This document shows, one piece after another, positions 30,614-39,300 of a DNA stretch of 64,000 nt. Location of the stretch: NCBI GenBank assembly GCA_016788865.1, contig JAEUSB010000003.1, forward strand, positions 1 through 64,000, in the 5' to 3' direction. The position numbers were made by a program, and so were the translations under genes. The notes under the pieces were generated by a model that saw only the letters and a list, made by a program, of their open reading frames with translations, had not been told where the DNA came from and did not search any database. This stretch comes from Leptospirales bacterium (GTDB taxonomy: Bacteria; Spirochaetota; Leptospiria; Leptospirales; Leptonemataceae). Every line of letters begins with the position of its first letter. Positions within the stretch are counted from its first letter, which is position 1.

Positions 30614-31096
30614 TTATCCGCCGGATTTCTCAATAAATCTTTCTGATTCGTCGTTAACACTAAAAACTACTCGCCACATCCATGCGGGCCAGTGTTTGGT
30701 TTTCCTTTTGTTCTTCCAGCCTTCAAGGCAGGCAATAATGTCCACCAGCAGATGTCGGTTGAATTGCATTGAAAATTCGATTTTTTGTTCTGCGGCTTTA
30801 GCGGCCATGCGATTCAGATTCTGCTGCGTGTTCTTCAGTCGATCAATGTACTGTGTGAGAAACTCCGTCATGGGTTCAGGGTGTTTTCTGCGCAGAGTTT
30901 CAATCTTCTCCAGTTCTGCCTCCTGTAGCCTGACTCCGTTCTTTGATTGTTCTTCAGCGGACTCCCATTCATTTTCTGAGATCCAACCGTGATCTCTGGC
31001 CCAGTCCATTCCCGACATTTCTGGAGCTTTGTTGTTCAGCGCGACAAGCCTCTCGCTGATCAGACGAATTTCCCTTTCAATCCCTGCGGCTGTCAA
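30614..31096 (-). CDS. Small coiled-coil-like cytoplasmic protein (160 aa)
   Basis: The TTG start at 31096 is chosen because GGAGG lies 8 bases upstream on the minus strand; a further ATG nine codons upstream lacks a site. The product is hydrophilic and helical with heptad-like runs (EIRLISERLVALNN, RLQEAELEKIETLRRKH, RLKNTQQNLNRMAAKAAEQ), and ends in a Trp-rich stretch (KHWPAWMWRVVFSV). No signal peptide, membrane span or known domain. It diverges from the VOC gene at 31169, with about 70 bases between the starts. Confidence 0.65.
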   Translation of the reverse strand: MTAAGIEREIRLISERLVALNNKAPEMSGMDWARDHGWISENEWESAEEQSKNGVRLQEAELEKIETLRRKHPEPMTEFLTQYIDRLKNTQQNLNRMAAKAAEQKIEFSMQFNRHLLVDIIACLEGWKNKRKTKHWPAWMWRVVFSVNDESERFIEKSGG

Positions 31097-31168
31097 TTTC
31101 CAACCTCCAGCGCATTTGCGCAAAAAAAAGAACCTTGCCCCTGGGACTCATCACAGGCAATATGAGGC

Positions 31169-32275
31169 ATGGAAACGATCACACCACATCTCTGGTTCGA
31201 CAAGGAAGCCATAGAAGCGGCCAGGTTCTACACATCAGTATTCCCTCGATCGCGAGTAAAGCGTGTGTCGAAAATTACCGGGACCCCGTCAGGGGACTGT
31301 GATATTGTGTCCTTTGAACTTCGCGGCCAACCTTTTGAAGCCATCAGCGCTGGCCCGTATTTCAAATTCAATCCATCCATTTCTTTCATAGTAAATTTCG
31401 ATCCTTCGAAAGAGCAAAAAGCAGAACAAAGTATCAATTCTATCTGGGAAAAGTTGCTGCCTGGCGGAACTGTGCTCATGCCACTTCAGGAATATCCTTT
31501 TTCAAAGCGGTACGGCTGGATACAGGACAGATTCGGATTGTCCTGGCAGTTGATCCTTTCAAATCCTGAGGGAGAGGATCGCCCGGACATCATGCCATCG
31601 CTTCTGTTCGTGGGAGAGAGCTGTGGCAGAGCGGAGGAGGCAGTGACCTTCTACACGTCAGTGTTCAAGAATTCGAAGCGCGGCTCTTTCATGCGTTATG
31701 ATTCAAGCCAGCCACCGGAAAGGGAAGGAACGGTGATGTTCACTGATTTCAGACTTCAGAACCTTTGGCTCGCCGCAATGGATAGTGCGAGGGACCACAA
31801 GTTTGGATTCAACGAGTCCATCTCTTTGATGGTGAACTGTGACACGCAGCGGGAGATAGACTATTACTGGCAAAAGCTCTCTGCCGTTCCCCAGGCTGAG
31901 CAATGCGGTTGGTTGAAGGACAAGTTTGGACTGTCATGGCAAATCGTACCGCGGGCCATGCAAGAAATGATGGCAAAAGCCGATAAAGTGCAGCTTGATC
32001 GGATCACAAAGGCGTTTCTGAAGATGAAAAAGTTCGACATTAAGGAGTTGGAACGGGCTGCAAACGCAAAGAGCGTTGGTAAGAAACAGGTCGCTAAGTC
32101 AAAAGCAATAGCCAAACCAGGAGGCACGCTCAAAAGGAAGGTTGTGGCCAAAAAGACAGTCAGTAAGCGGACCTCCGCAAAGAAGTCTGCACACAGAGTG
32201 AAACCAAAAAAAAGGACGAGCGCTCGCGGACCATCTACCAGGAAAGCCCGCGGCAAATCACATTCAGTCAGATAG
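31169..32275 (+). CDS. Two-domain PhnB-type VOC protein with Lys/Arg-rich tail (368 aa)
   Basis: Two tandem PhnB-like (3-demethylubiquinone-9 3-methyltransferase/glyoxalase superfamily) domains occupy residues about 1-128 and 140-270. Each has the entry segment (TPHLWFDKEAIEAARFYTSVF, and the related PSLLFVGES then EEAVTFYTSVF) and the closing WLKDKFGLSWQIVP or YGWIQDRFGLSWQLI. Residues about 298-368 are about one-third Lys/Arg with Ala/Ser/Thr/Pro/Gly spacing (KRKVVAKKTVSKRTSAKKSA), resembling histone H1-like tails and likely to bind DNA or RNA non-specifically. Substrate unknown; enzymatic activity is not certain. The tail is real coding sequence in the same frame. Confidence 0.82.
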   Translation: METITPHLWFDKEAIEAARFYTSVFPRSRVKRVSKITGTPSGDCDIVSFELRGQPFEAISAGPYFKFNPSISFIVNFDPSKEQKAEQSINSIWEKLLPGGTVLMPLQEYPFSKRYGWIQDRFGLSWQLILSNPEGEDRPDIMPSLLFVGESCGRAEEAVTFYTSVFKNSKRGSFMRYDSSQPPEREGTVMFTDFRLQNLWLAAMDSARDHKFGFNESISLMVNCDTQREIDYYWQKLSAVPQAEQCGWLKDKFGLSWQIVPRAMQEMMAKADKVQLDRITKAFLKMKKFDIKELERAANAKSVGKKQVAKSKAIAKPGGTLKRKVVAKKTVSKRTSAKKSAHRVKPKKRTSARGPSTRKARGKSHSVR

Positions 32276-32336
32276 GCACTTCGCCAGAAGGTGATGGAGG
32301 GCTTGACGTTCTCAGGCGTCGACTCTCCTTGAGGAT

Positions 32337-32741
32337 ATGACAATCCTTAAGGCTCTTTTCGAAAAACCGGCAAATCTCTCCGCCGCCTCTCGATTTACGG
32401 CGCTTAACGGTGTGCTATATATAGCCTCGGGACTGGTCCTTGTCGTTTGGCCCGGAATTGCACAGAGCATATTCATGGAGAGTGAATTTGTCGGTCGCGA
32501 AGAAGCGTTACTTCGGGTAATAGGGCTCACCCTGGGGGTAATAGGCTGGTTCTATTTCTTTGGTGGGCGATCAGGGGCGGGACAAATTGTCGCGGCCTCA
32601 GTTGTGGACCGGCTCATTTTCGTCCCGGCAGTCCTCATCCCCATTGCCCTAATGGGGGTCTTCCCAAAGCTGATGTTTGCCTTTGGCCTCATGGACCCGG
32701 CGTTGGCAATAGTTGCCTGGATTCTGTTTCGTAAACAGTAG
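32337..32741 (+). CDS. Small four-helix membrane protein (134 aa)
   Basis: Four predicted transmembrane segments, at about residues 23-43, 60-76, 84-106 and 114-131, with an N-terminal cytosolic arm (MTILKALFEKPANLSAASR). The loop between helices 2 and 3 carries FGGRSGAGQ. No transport motif is visible. The gene sits between the VOC protein and the convergent cyclase gene. Probably inner membrane; function unknown. Confidence 0.7.
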   Translation: MTILKALFEKPANLSAASRFTALNGVLYIASGLVLVVWPGIAQSIFMESEFVGREEALLRVIGLTLGVIGWFYFFGGRSGAGQIVAASVVDRLIFVPAVLIPIALMGVFPKLMFAFGLMDPALAIVAWILFRKQ

Positions 32742-32804
32742 CCCTGACCGCGTGAAATTGCCTGTATCCCCCGATCTGGTTAAGCGCGGAGCTGACGTGC
32801 ATTT

Positions 32805-34094
32805 TCACTGCTGGTCGGTTTCAATCTTATAAATGCGCACCGGGAAGTCTTTTCCTCTGAGCATTACTTCTCCCAGCGCCCCGAAGCTTTCTGTATTCCT
32901 AACGCGCTGTTTAACGCTTTCTGAGACAATGATGTCGGTGTTGAATTGTTTGCACAGTGATTCCATGCGGCTTGCAATATTGACTGTATCTCCGATTACC
33001 GTATACTCCAGCCGTTCCCGCGTACCAATGTTGCCCACGATCGCTTCGCCAAAATTAACCGCGATACCATGAGCTAACTCTTGCTGATTCTTTGCGCGTT
33101 GATTGGCGTTGAAATCGACAAGCGCCCGCCGCATGCCAATTGCCGCCTGGACAGCGTTCTGGGCATCGTTTGCCGTTTGCGTTGGCGTTCCAAATGTTGC
33201 CATGATTGCATCGCCAATGTACTTGTCCAGGGTCCCGCCATTCTGAAAGATCACATCAACCATACAGGCGTGATAGTTGGACAGAATTTCTACGACTTCC
33301 TCTGGTGAAAGAGACTCGCTGAGTTTGGTAAAGCCGCGAATGTCGCAGAACATAACTGCAACGCTTCGACGTGTTCCTCCTGGTTTGAGGAAATCTTCGT
33401 CGGCTGAAGTAATTTTCTCTGCAACCCCGGGAGAAAAGTAGCGTTCCATTTGCGATTTGTCTTTTTCAAGTTGAACGGCGCGCCGCACGGTTACGCGCGC
33501 AATATACGTAAGGTAGGTAAGCGCGAAACACCCGAAGAATAACGGGAGTACAATATGCACGGCGAAATACAGGAAGAAACTCACCCCGTTTCCAAGCAAG
33601 TGATCAACGAACGAGTCTGTGTTCATTCCAGCCTGGATTCCAATTGAATAGACGAAGAAACCTATCTGGCTGATCGTGAAGCCGATTCCTACAATTGCAG
33701 GATAGAGTGGTCTGAGCGCAAAACTGTTAAGAATCATCAGGCCGGCGCTGAAAGTGTAGATTGTGGACTTCAATAAGAAGGCCGGTGAGACTTGCGTTCC
33801 GCCCACAGCCAGATACCAGATGATTGCAATGACGGTTAGGAAGACACAATCTGTCACTGCACTTGCAGAACCAATCAGAGTTAAGTGCGCTCTTTTTCGA
33901 ATCAGGAAGAGGAAGAAGAGCAATAATCCGATGACTACGAATGATGTAATTCCGCCATAAACCCGCTCGAAGTGGGTCGCCTCAGGCGAAAAGCTGCCCG
34001 CAAGCATTGTCAGGAAAAAAACAATCTTCAGGATCAGGGAAACGCGAAGGCCTGAATACTCTCGTTCTAGAAACAGGCCTTCTGTTCTGGTCAT
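32805..34094 (-). CDS. Membrane-bound class III adenylate/guanylate cyclase (429 aa)
   Basis: Six hydrophobic segments fill residues about 18-205, followed by a linker (KDKSQMERYFSPGVAEKI) and a class III cyclase catalytic domain from about 235 to 410. The VAVMFCDIRGFTKLSE block supplies the first metal-binding Asp, and GGTLDKYIGDAIMATFGTP supplies the second. IAVNFGEAIVGNIGTRERLEYTVIGDTVNIASRME is the conserved nucleotide-binding and transition-state region. All expected catalytic blocks are present, so it should make cAMP or cGMP at the inner membrane. It lies 40 bases downstream of two voltage-gated channel genes on the same strand, and an operon is likely. Confidence 0.92.
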   Translation of the reverse strand: MTRTEGLFLEREYSGLRVSLILKIVFFLTMLAGSFSPEATHFERVYGGITSFVVIGLLLFFLFLIRKRAHLTLIGSASAVTDCVFLTVIAIIWYLAVGGTQVSPAFLLKSTIYTFSAGLMILNSFALRPLYPAIVGIGFTISQIGFFVYSIGIQAGMNTDSFVDHLLGNGVSFFLYFAVHIVLPLFFGCFALTYLTYIARVTVRRAVQLEKDKSQMERYFSPGVAEKITSADEDFLKPGGTRRSVAVMFCDIRGFTKLSESLSPEEVVEILSNYHACMVDVIFQNGGTLDKYIGDAIMATFGTPTQTANDAQNAVQAAIGMRRALVDFNANQRAKNQQELAHGIAVNFGEAIVGNIGTRERLEYTVIGDTVNIASRMESLCKQFNTDIIVSESVKQRVRNTESFGALGEVMLRGKDFPVRIYKIETDQQ

Positions 34095-34134
34095 CTTGTG
34101 GCTAATCGACGTGGTTGGGCCACCGTTTACGTTC

Positions 34135-34953
34135 TCAGAGTTTCTTCAGTTGCTTGTTCAGGGCTTTTATCTGGTCGCGCAGACGTTCCAGATTCTGCTC
34201 AATCACAGCAACTCGCACTTCAGTGCTCTCAACTGGTGCGTCTATTCCCTGTGCCTCCATATCCTGACGGGTCTCCTCTTCCTTGGCGCTTTCCATGGCA
34301 CCCACGATAATTCCAAATAAGAGGTTCAGTGTAGTGAAAGTTGTCAGGAGGATAAATGGAATGAAAAACATCCATGCGTTTGGCACTTTCTCCATAACAG
34401 GGCGTGCAACATCCGGCCAACCTTCCATAGTCAGGAACTGGAAAAGAGTGAAGAAACTCACGCCCAGATGTCCAAAAAATTTAGGCTCTGCCTTCCCAAA
34501 GAAATTTGTCGCCATGATTGCTGCAACATAGAACATTACGAAGAGGACTCCACCAACCGACGCCGTACCCGGGATTGCGGCGAACATTCCGTTTATAACC
34601 CTTCGCATGGACGGAATCGCGGTGACCAGGCGCATAAGACGAAATACGCGAAGCGCACGCAAAACGGAAAGCGGACCGGAGGCCGGAACAAGCGCCACGG
34701 CAACCACAACGAAATCGAAAACATTCCATCCATCCCGGAAGAAGCTGAGTCGCTGGGCGATCAACTTGAGCACCAGCTCAAAGCAAAAGATAAAAAGGCA
34801 TATGTGATCCAATACTTCAATAATATGATGGATGTCCGGCGGTAAACCCTTGAAGGTGAGTATTCCCAACGCGAGGGCGTTGAAGAGAATTGTTCCAATG
34901 ATGAAGCGTTGGAAGAATTGTTTTTCTGGAAGTGAAAGAATAGAAGCGAGCAT
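34135..34953 (-). CDS. Single-domain voltage-gated cation channel, filter TMEGWPD (272 aa)
   Basis: A BacNav/CavMr-type channel subunit. S1-S6 fall at about residues 17-33, 48-66, 77-90, 95-112 (S4), 130-152 and 195-222. S4 carries Arg99, Arg102, Arg105 and Arg108 at every third position, the voltage sensor. The pore helix leads to the selectivity filter TMEGWPD (175-181), where Glu177 gives the high-field ring. Sodium-selective bacterial channels usually have LESW; a Gly after the Glu is found in the calcium-selective CavMr, so calcium permeation is plausible (inference). The C-terminus (about 240-272) is a coiled coil that would assemble four subunits. The gene follows a paralogue after three bases. 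Confidence 0.9.
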   Translation of the reverse strand: MLASILSLPEKQFFQRFIIGTILFNALALGILTFKGLPPDIHHIIEVLDHICLFIFCFELVLKLIAQRLSFFRDGWNVFDFVVVAVALVPASGPLSVLRALRVFRLMRLVTAIPSMRRVINGMFAAIPGTASVGGVLFVMFYVAAIMATNFFGKAEPKFFGHLGVSFFTLFQFLTMEGWPDVARPVMEKVPNAWMFFIPFILLTTFTTLNLLFGIIVGAMESAKEEETRQDMEAQGIDAPVESTEVRVAVIEQNLERLRDQIKALNKQLKKL

Positions 34954-34956
34954 GAC

Positions 34957-35802
34957 TTATTTCCCCTTGCCTGAACGGCCTGTCTTGATCAGCCTTTGCA
35001 GGTTGTTTTGAAGCGCGGCGAGATCTGCAACCGCTTCCTTTATGTTTTTTTCTATTAGAGCGAGTCGCACTTCAACCTTTTCGGGCGGCGCGTCGATACC
35101 CTGCGCTGACATCTCTTCCCGCGCCGCCTCTTCCTTGGCCTCTTCCATTGAGTTAACTACGATACCAAACACGAGGTTCAACGTGGTGAATGTAGTCATT
35201 ACTATGAATGGAATGAAAAACAGCCAGGCCAGCGGAGACGTTTCCATGATTGTGCGAGCCATGTTCGGCCAGCCTTCCGTCGTCATAAGCTGAAAGAGTG
35301 TGAAGAAGGCAGGACCAAGCCCTCCAAAATTCTCCGGATCGATTTCCCCGAAGAATCCGATGCCCATGACGGCGGCCACATAGAAGATTACGAGAAGTAT
35401 TCCAGCGACGGACGCAACACCCGGAATAGCCCCAAACATACCAGAAATTACCTGACGCATGGAAGGAAACGCGGTGACCAGACGCATGAGTCGAAACACA
35501 CGCAATGCCCGCAACACTGATAGCGGACCGGCCGCCGGCGCAAGTGCTATGGCCACTACCACGAAATCGAAAATGTTCCAGCCATCCCGAAAAAATCCGA
35601 CACGCAGGGTAATCAGTTTTAGCAGTATTTCAATACAAAATACAATCAGGCAGGCATGATCGAGCCAGTGTAAAGCATCGACGATGGCCGGGTCAAGATC
35701 AGGAACTGTTAGGATTCCAAGGATGGCCGCGTTCAGCAGGATCACCCCGATAATTGCATTCTGAAATATGCGATTGGCCAATAAGGCTTCGATAGCTTTC
35801 AT
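34957..35802 (-). CDS. Single-domain voltage-gated cation channel, filter TTEGWPN (281 aa)
   Basis: A paralogue of the downstream channel, with the same S1-S6 plan and a very similar sequence in S3-S4 (RDGWNIFDFVVVAIALAP) and in the pore. S4 Arg98, Arg101, Arg104 and Arg107 form the voltage sensor. The filter is TTEGWPN (174-180), with Glu176, Gly177 and a final Asn where the other has Asp. The C-terminal helix is followed by a short basic tail (KTGRSGKGK). It is the first gene of the minus-strand group: channel, channel, cyclase. Two subunits made from one mRNA could form homo- or heterotetramers with different ion selectivity. Confidence 0.9.
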   Translation of the reverse strand: MKAIEALLANRIFQNAIIGVILLNAAILGILTVPDLDPAIVDALHWLDHACLIVFCIEILLKLITLRVGFFRDGWNIFDFVVVAIALAPAAGPLSVLRALRVFRLMRLVTAFPSMRQVISGMFGAIPGVASVAGILLVIFYVAAVMGIGFFGEIDPENFGGLGPAFFTLFQLMTTEGWPNMARTIMETSPLAWLFFIPFIVMTTFTTLNLVFGIVVNSMEEAKEEAAREEMSAQGIDAPPEKVEVRLALIEKNIKEAVADLAALQNNLQRLIKTGRSGKGK

Positions 35803-36421
35803 AACTCTCCTGAATAATTCCGAAAGGATTCGCTACGCACAAGGTTTCTAGCGCAACCAAGTTTTTCCTCTCGTAGATTAATTTCGCGCCCCGGCTATCG
35901 CGAGCGTGCCGCAAATTCCTCCACAGGAGTCCTTTTGGTGCGGATCATTCGTGAATGTACGTACTGGGCCCTGCGTAGACCAGCCCGTGAAGTCCGGAGT
36001 GGGCTCGCACACCGAGCATCGCGGAACAAATCCGAGCTACATCCGGCGTTCCGGGAACCGGACGGGACTTCTGATCCCACTTGATCAGCAAACCACCGGT
36101 TTTGTGCTCCACAGGAGACGGTAAATTGTCGCAGTCTGGCTGACAACGATCCGTTTGGTGTAAGTTTCAGCGGACTATGAGTACAAAAATTCGCTCGCCG
36201 TTTCTCGCCTGACGTCGCGCTGGTCTTGCGGCTCTTTTTTCAGAGGCGATACTTGTGGATCTCAAGGAGCGAATTACCGAGTCGGGGGTCATGGAGTTGC
36301 TTTCGCGAAGTCCGGGATCAGCGTCTGTTCGGCAGAAACTCCTGTGTGGCGCGGATCTGTCCGCCATGTCCCCACCCTCGTATCGAAAAATCGAGACGCG
36401 GCTGCAGTCCGCGTCTGAATC
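35803..36421 (-). other. Intergenic region, 619 bases
   Basis: No gene that I accept. The short open frames here lack ribosome-binding sites and recognisable protein character. The sequence CTCCACAGGAG occurs twice (near 35918 and 36106) and is itself a short hairpin. The promoter of the channel operon should lie at the left end of this stretch. Confidence 0.4.
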
Positions 36422-36847
36422 TTACTTCATGAAATGTTCGCGCAGATCCTTGATGGAGTCAGCGGCTTTTGCGCGCTGCTCCGGCTTCAGGATGGCGTGA
36501 AATGCCACGATCTTGTCGAGGACAAGACTCTCCATTTCTGCGTGAATTGCCTCGCGGCGTTTCTGCAGGTCCTTGAGTTTGTTCTTGTCCATTGAGTCCG
36601 AACGAACCATTGCTTCAAATTCCGAAGAAATTTGTGTCATCTGTGGTTTGTTGGATTTTGCTTTGGCTACAAGCTCGTCGCGGATTTGTCCCAACGTTTG
36701 TGTTTGGGACTTATCGAGATCAAGCTTGCTTTCGATCTTGTCGGTGATCCATTCAGCCCGCTTCTCAAGCGATTTTCCTGGATGGCGGCAGTTTGCCCCG
36801 ACTAACGCAACAAGCGCGAATATAACCAGGGCGTACAATTTTTTCAT
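36422..36847 (-). CDS. Spy/CpxP-like small lipoprotein (141 aa)
   Basis: A GAGGAG site precedes the ATG by six bases. The signal peptide ends in lipobox LVGANC. The 120-residue mature part is all-helical and strongly charged, with LDLDKSQTQTLGQIRDELVA and a terminal LKPEQRAKAADSIKDLREHF, the pattern of the Spy/CpxP/CnrX family (helical chaperone-like periplasmic proteins with an L-TxxQ-like motif). In that family members protect envelope proteins or sense stress and metals. The exact role here is not shown. It stands between a long intergenic region and the first YfhO-family gene. Confidence 0.72.
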   Translation of the reverse strand: MKKLYALVIFALVALVGANCRHPGKSLEKRAEWITDKIESKLDLDKSQTQTLGQIRDELVAKAKSNKPQMTQISSEFEAMVRSDSMDKNKLKDLQKRREAIHAEMESLVLDKIVAFHAILKPEQRAKAADSIKDLREHFMK

Positions 36848-36889
36848 CCGATACTCCTCTGTGATGTATCGAGTAAGACCTGGAAAAGG

Positions 36890-39232
36890 TTAAAAAGGTT
36901 CCGTGCTCTTGTGCTTGCGTGACAAGAACAGTCCGACCAGGACTGCCAGCCAGGCAAACAAGCTCACCGTGATACAGATTTTTAGAAGCCAGGGATTGAA
37001 AGTAAAGACGACCACGTGTCTTCCTGGTTTTAGCTGAACTCCACGGTAAAGCAAATCCACGGGAAAGATTTCTGTTTCGACGCCATCGACGTGCGCCTTC
37101 CAGCCCGGATAGAATTGGTCTGTCAGGACCATGACCGATTCGCCACGGCTTTCTATCTCCACTTCCACGCGCTCAGAAGAGTAGCTACGAAACGTCCCAG
37201 GTCGCATAACGTCCGAGGGGTCCGTATGCAAGCGGGTGAGTCGCTCGAAAGTCTCGCGCGTTGTCTCAACGATGAGTCTGGCCTGTGGATCGAATTTCGA
37301 GTCCATTAGGGCGGCAGCTGCCACGGGCGATGTTGCATGCAAGAAGGAAGTATGAAGGAATATTCTTGGCAGGGGGTTATCCAGGGCGTACGCGCCGAGA
37401 ATCGCTTTCTCGGCTATCGTCTTGGCCACGTCTTTCTGATTGAGCCAGCCCGGATGTTTGGTAAACAGGAATTTTGCAATGGGATCCTTGATCTCAAATC
37501 CTTCAACTTTGCGAAGAGGAAATGTGCCATGGGTTTTGAGATGTCTTTCCCGAAGTTCTTCAAAATGATCTTTTCTGGAGAGAATGTATCTCACCCCTGC
37601 CAGTCGGTACAGGTTGAAGTTGAGCTCGCGGTCCTTCCCAAGAATGTAGTAATCACCAATCCAGATAAACTGAGGATCTGGTTTGTGATTTATGGAAAGC
37701 TGGTTTTGATAGAGGTAAGATCGGTGAGTCCCCATACGATCGTAGGAGTTGACTTGCGGAATTCTCGCCAGCATACCTGTGTTCTGACAGAAATTCGCTT
37801 CGAAGTTGCAAATGATTTCGAAACGATCCTCCGGTTGCATCTTGAGTTCGTTCAAGAGTTTTGATCTGAACTCATTGACGTACTGCGGCAGCTCGTAAGG
37901 CGGCAAATAGGTGAGCTCAATCGATTTCCGATCGAAAAAAAGAAAGAGAGGTGTTAACAGCAATAACCCCAGCGCCGCCTTGAGATAGAACCCGCGCGGT
38001 CCCTTAGAGACTGACATTAGCTTCCTGACCAAGGATGGTCCGCGTTCAGGCGAATATATCTGTCTCTGGCGCCAGAAAAGAATCAAGGTGTGCAAGCCCA
38101 TTCCCAGAAAGAACGAGCAAGAGAAGATAAAGAGGAAGCCCATTCGTTTGGGCATTCGGAATTGAGAACCAAGGGGATTGAGTTCAAAGTAAAGCTTTGA
38201 GAAAGGCGTTGTCTCCCCGATTGTCGCCAGGTAATAGTAAACAAAACAAAAGGCCATGAAGCCAAACAGGGTTCGGCGTCGTTTCAGTCTGAAGGCCAGC
38301 AGCATGGAAAGCAAAATAGTTCCGAGAGCAATAGATTCAGAAACGGCGGTAGCCCGTGCGTCGTTCGATTTGTCCTCAAACAGCTTTCGCATTTGAAGTA
38401 GTTGAAAGGGTGTCCAGAGATCTGTGTCGGTAGAGCGGAATTGTGTGTAAGTGAGCGACGACTTGGTAAAGGGACCTTCGCGAGCTGCCTCGTAAACGCC
38501 CTGAAGCTGGCCCAGGATCAAGGCCAGAAAAACGATGCCGGCGAGAGTTTCCAGCAAGAACAGGCGAGCAACGGCTCCGTATTCTTTGCGCACAAGTCTT
38601 CGAATCTTCAGCGTGGCCAGTAGCAGAATAAGAAACTCAGTCATATAGTAAAACCACTGAGCTGCGCCGCCGAGAAAGGCCAGGGCAAAGAGCAACGCAA
38701 AGTAGATTGCAGTCCTTATCTGCAAGCGATCAGCCAGGTGAAGAGCGCATAACGTCATCCATGGAAGCCAGCAGAACGTGGACAGGACCGGTGTGTTCCA
38801 ATCAACCCAGCCGATTGCATACAGAAAGAATAGCAATGCGGCCCCTGCCGCCGCGAGCGGCTGCATTCTCAGGTATCGTAGCAGGGCATAAACACCAATC
38901 AGCGCAATATAAAGCGAGACAATCAGTTCTGCAAAGATTCCGCGCTCTGGGCCCAGGAGGAAGTGCAGTATGAGTCTTGGTGGATAGAAGATGCGATGTT
39001 GCCACGAGCCAGTAAAGGCCATACCGCCGGACTGATAGGGGTTCCAGTATGGTATTTCAAGCTGCGAGAATCGAGAATGAATGTAGGCCTGCCAGGGATA
39101 ATCCTGGTGTAGAAAGTCGTTCCACATGAAGTTTGTTCCCGGGTTGACCGCGCCTTTTATTAGAAGGAAGCAAACCGGAAAGAGTGCCAGTAGAATGATT
39201 CCGCTGTGTTTTTTGATGAATCTGCCAGCCAT
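36890..39232 (-). CDS. YfhO-family polytopic membrane protein, copy 1 (780 aa)
   Basis: Some 11-13 hydrophobic segments fill the first 430 residues, after which a soluble, probably extracytoplasmic domain ends in a single membrane span. The early loop has PYWNPYQSGG and the late domain has DQFYPGWKAHVDGVETEIFP, both shared with the four copies downstream and diagnostic of the YfhO family. In Bacillus and Listeria such proteins act with a GT2 enzyme and a GtrA-like flippase to attach sugars to cell-surface polymers, acting outside the membrane. This copy is the most divergent of the five. The acceptor and sugar here are not known. Confidence 0.85.
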   Translation of the reverse strand: MAGRFIKKHSGIILLALFPVCFLLIKGAVNPGTNFMWNDFLHQDYPWQAYIHSRFSQLEIPYWNPYQSGGMAFTGSWQHRIFYPPRLILHFLLGPERGIFAELIVSLYIALIGVYALLRYLRMQPLAAAGAALLFFLYAIGWVDWNTPVLSTFCWLPWMTLCALHLADRLQIRTAIYFALLFALAFLGGAAQWFYYMTEFLILLLATLKIRRLVRKEYGAVARLFLLETLAGIVFLALILGQLQGVYEAAREGPFTKSSLTYTQFRSTDTDLWTPFQLLQMRKLFEDKSNDARATAVSESIALGTILLSMLLAFRLKRRRTLFGFMAFCFVYYYLATIGETTPFSKLYFELNPLGSQFRMPKRMGFLFIFSCSFFLGMGLHTLILFWRQRQIYSPERGPSLVRKLMSVSKGPRGFYLKAALGLLLLTPLFLFFDRKSIELTYLPPYELPQYVNEFRSKLLNELKMQPEDRFEIICNFEANFCQNTGMLARIPQVNSYDRMGTHRSYLYQNQLSINHKPDPQFIWIGDYYILGKDRELNFNLYRLAGVRYILSRKDHFEELRERHLKTHGTFPLRKVEGFEIKDPIAKFLFTKHPGWLNQKDVAKTIAEKAILGAYALDNPLPRIFLHTSFLHATSPVAAAALMDSKFDPQARLIVETTRETFERLTRLHTDPSDVMRPGTFRSYSSERVEVEIESRGESVMVLTDQFYPGWKAHVDGVETEIFPVDLLYRGVQLKPGRHVVVFTFNPWLLKICITVSLFAWLAVLVGLFLSRKHKSTEPF

Positions 39233-39300
39233 GAAACAAATCGTTTAGGAAACTCTAACTCACCAACGAAAACAGCAGTCGTATCGAATACAACTCTAAA

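Noticed and set aside
35895-36146. Short minus-strand frame rich in Arg and Ser
   Set aside because: No start site, no ribosome-binding site, and the composition is that of a shadow frame.
36255-36500. Short plus-strand frame of 81 residues in the intergenic region before the Spy-like gene
   Set aside because: It runs into the antisense of the Spy-like gene, starts with GTG and shows no domain.
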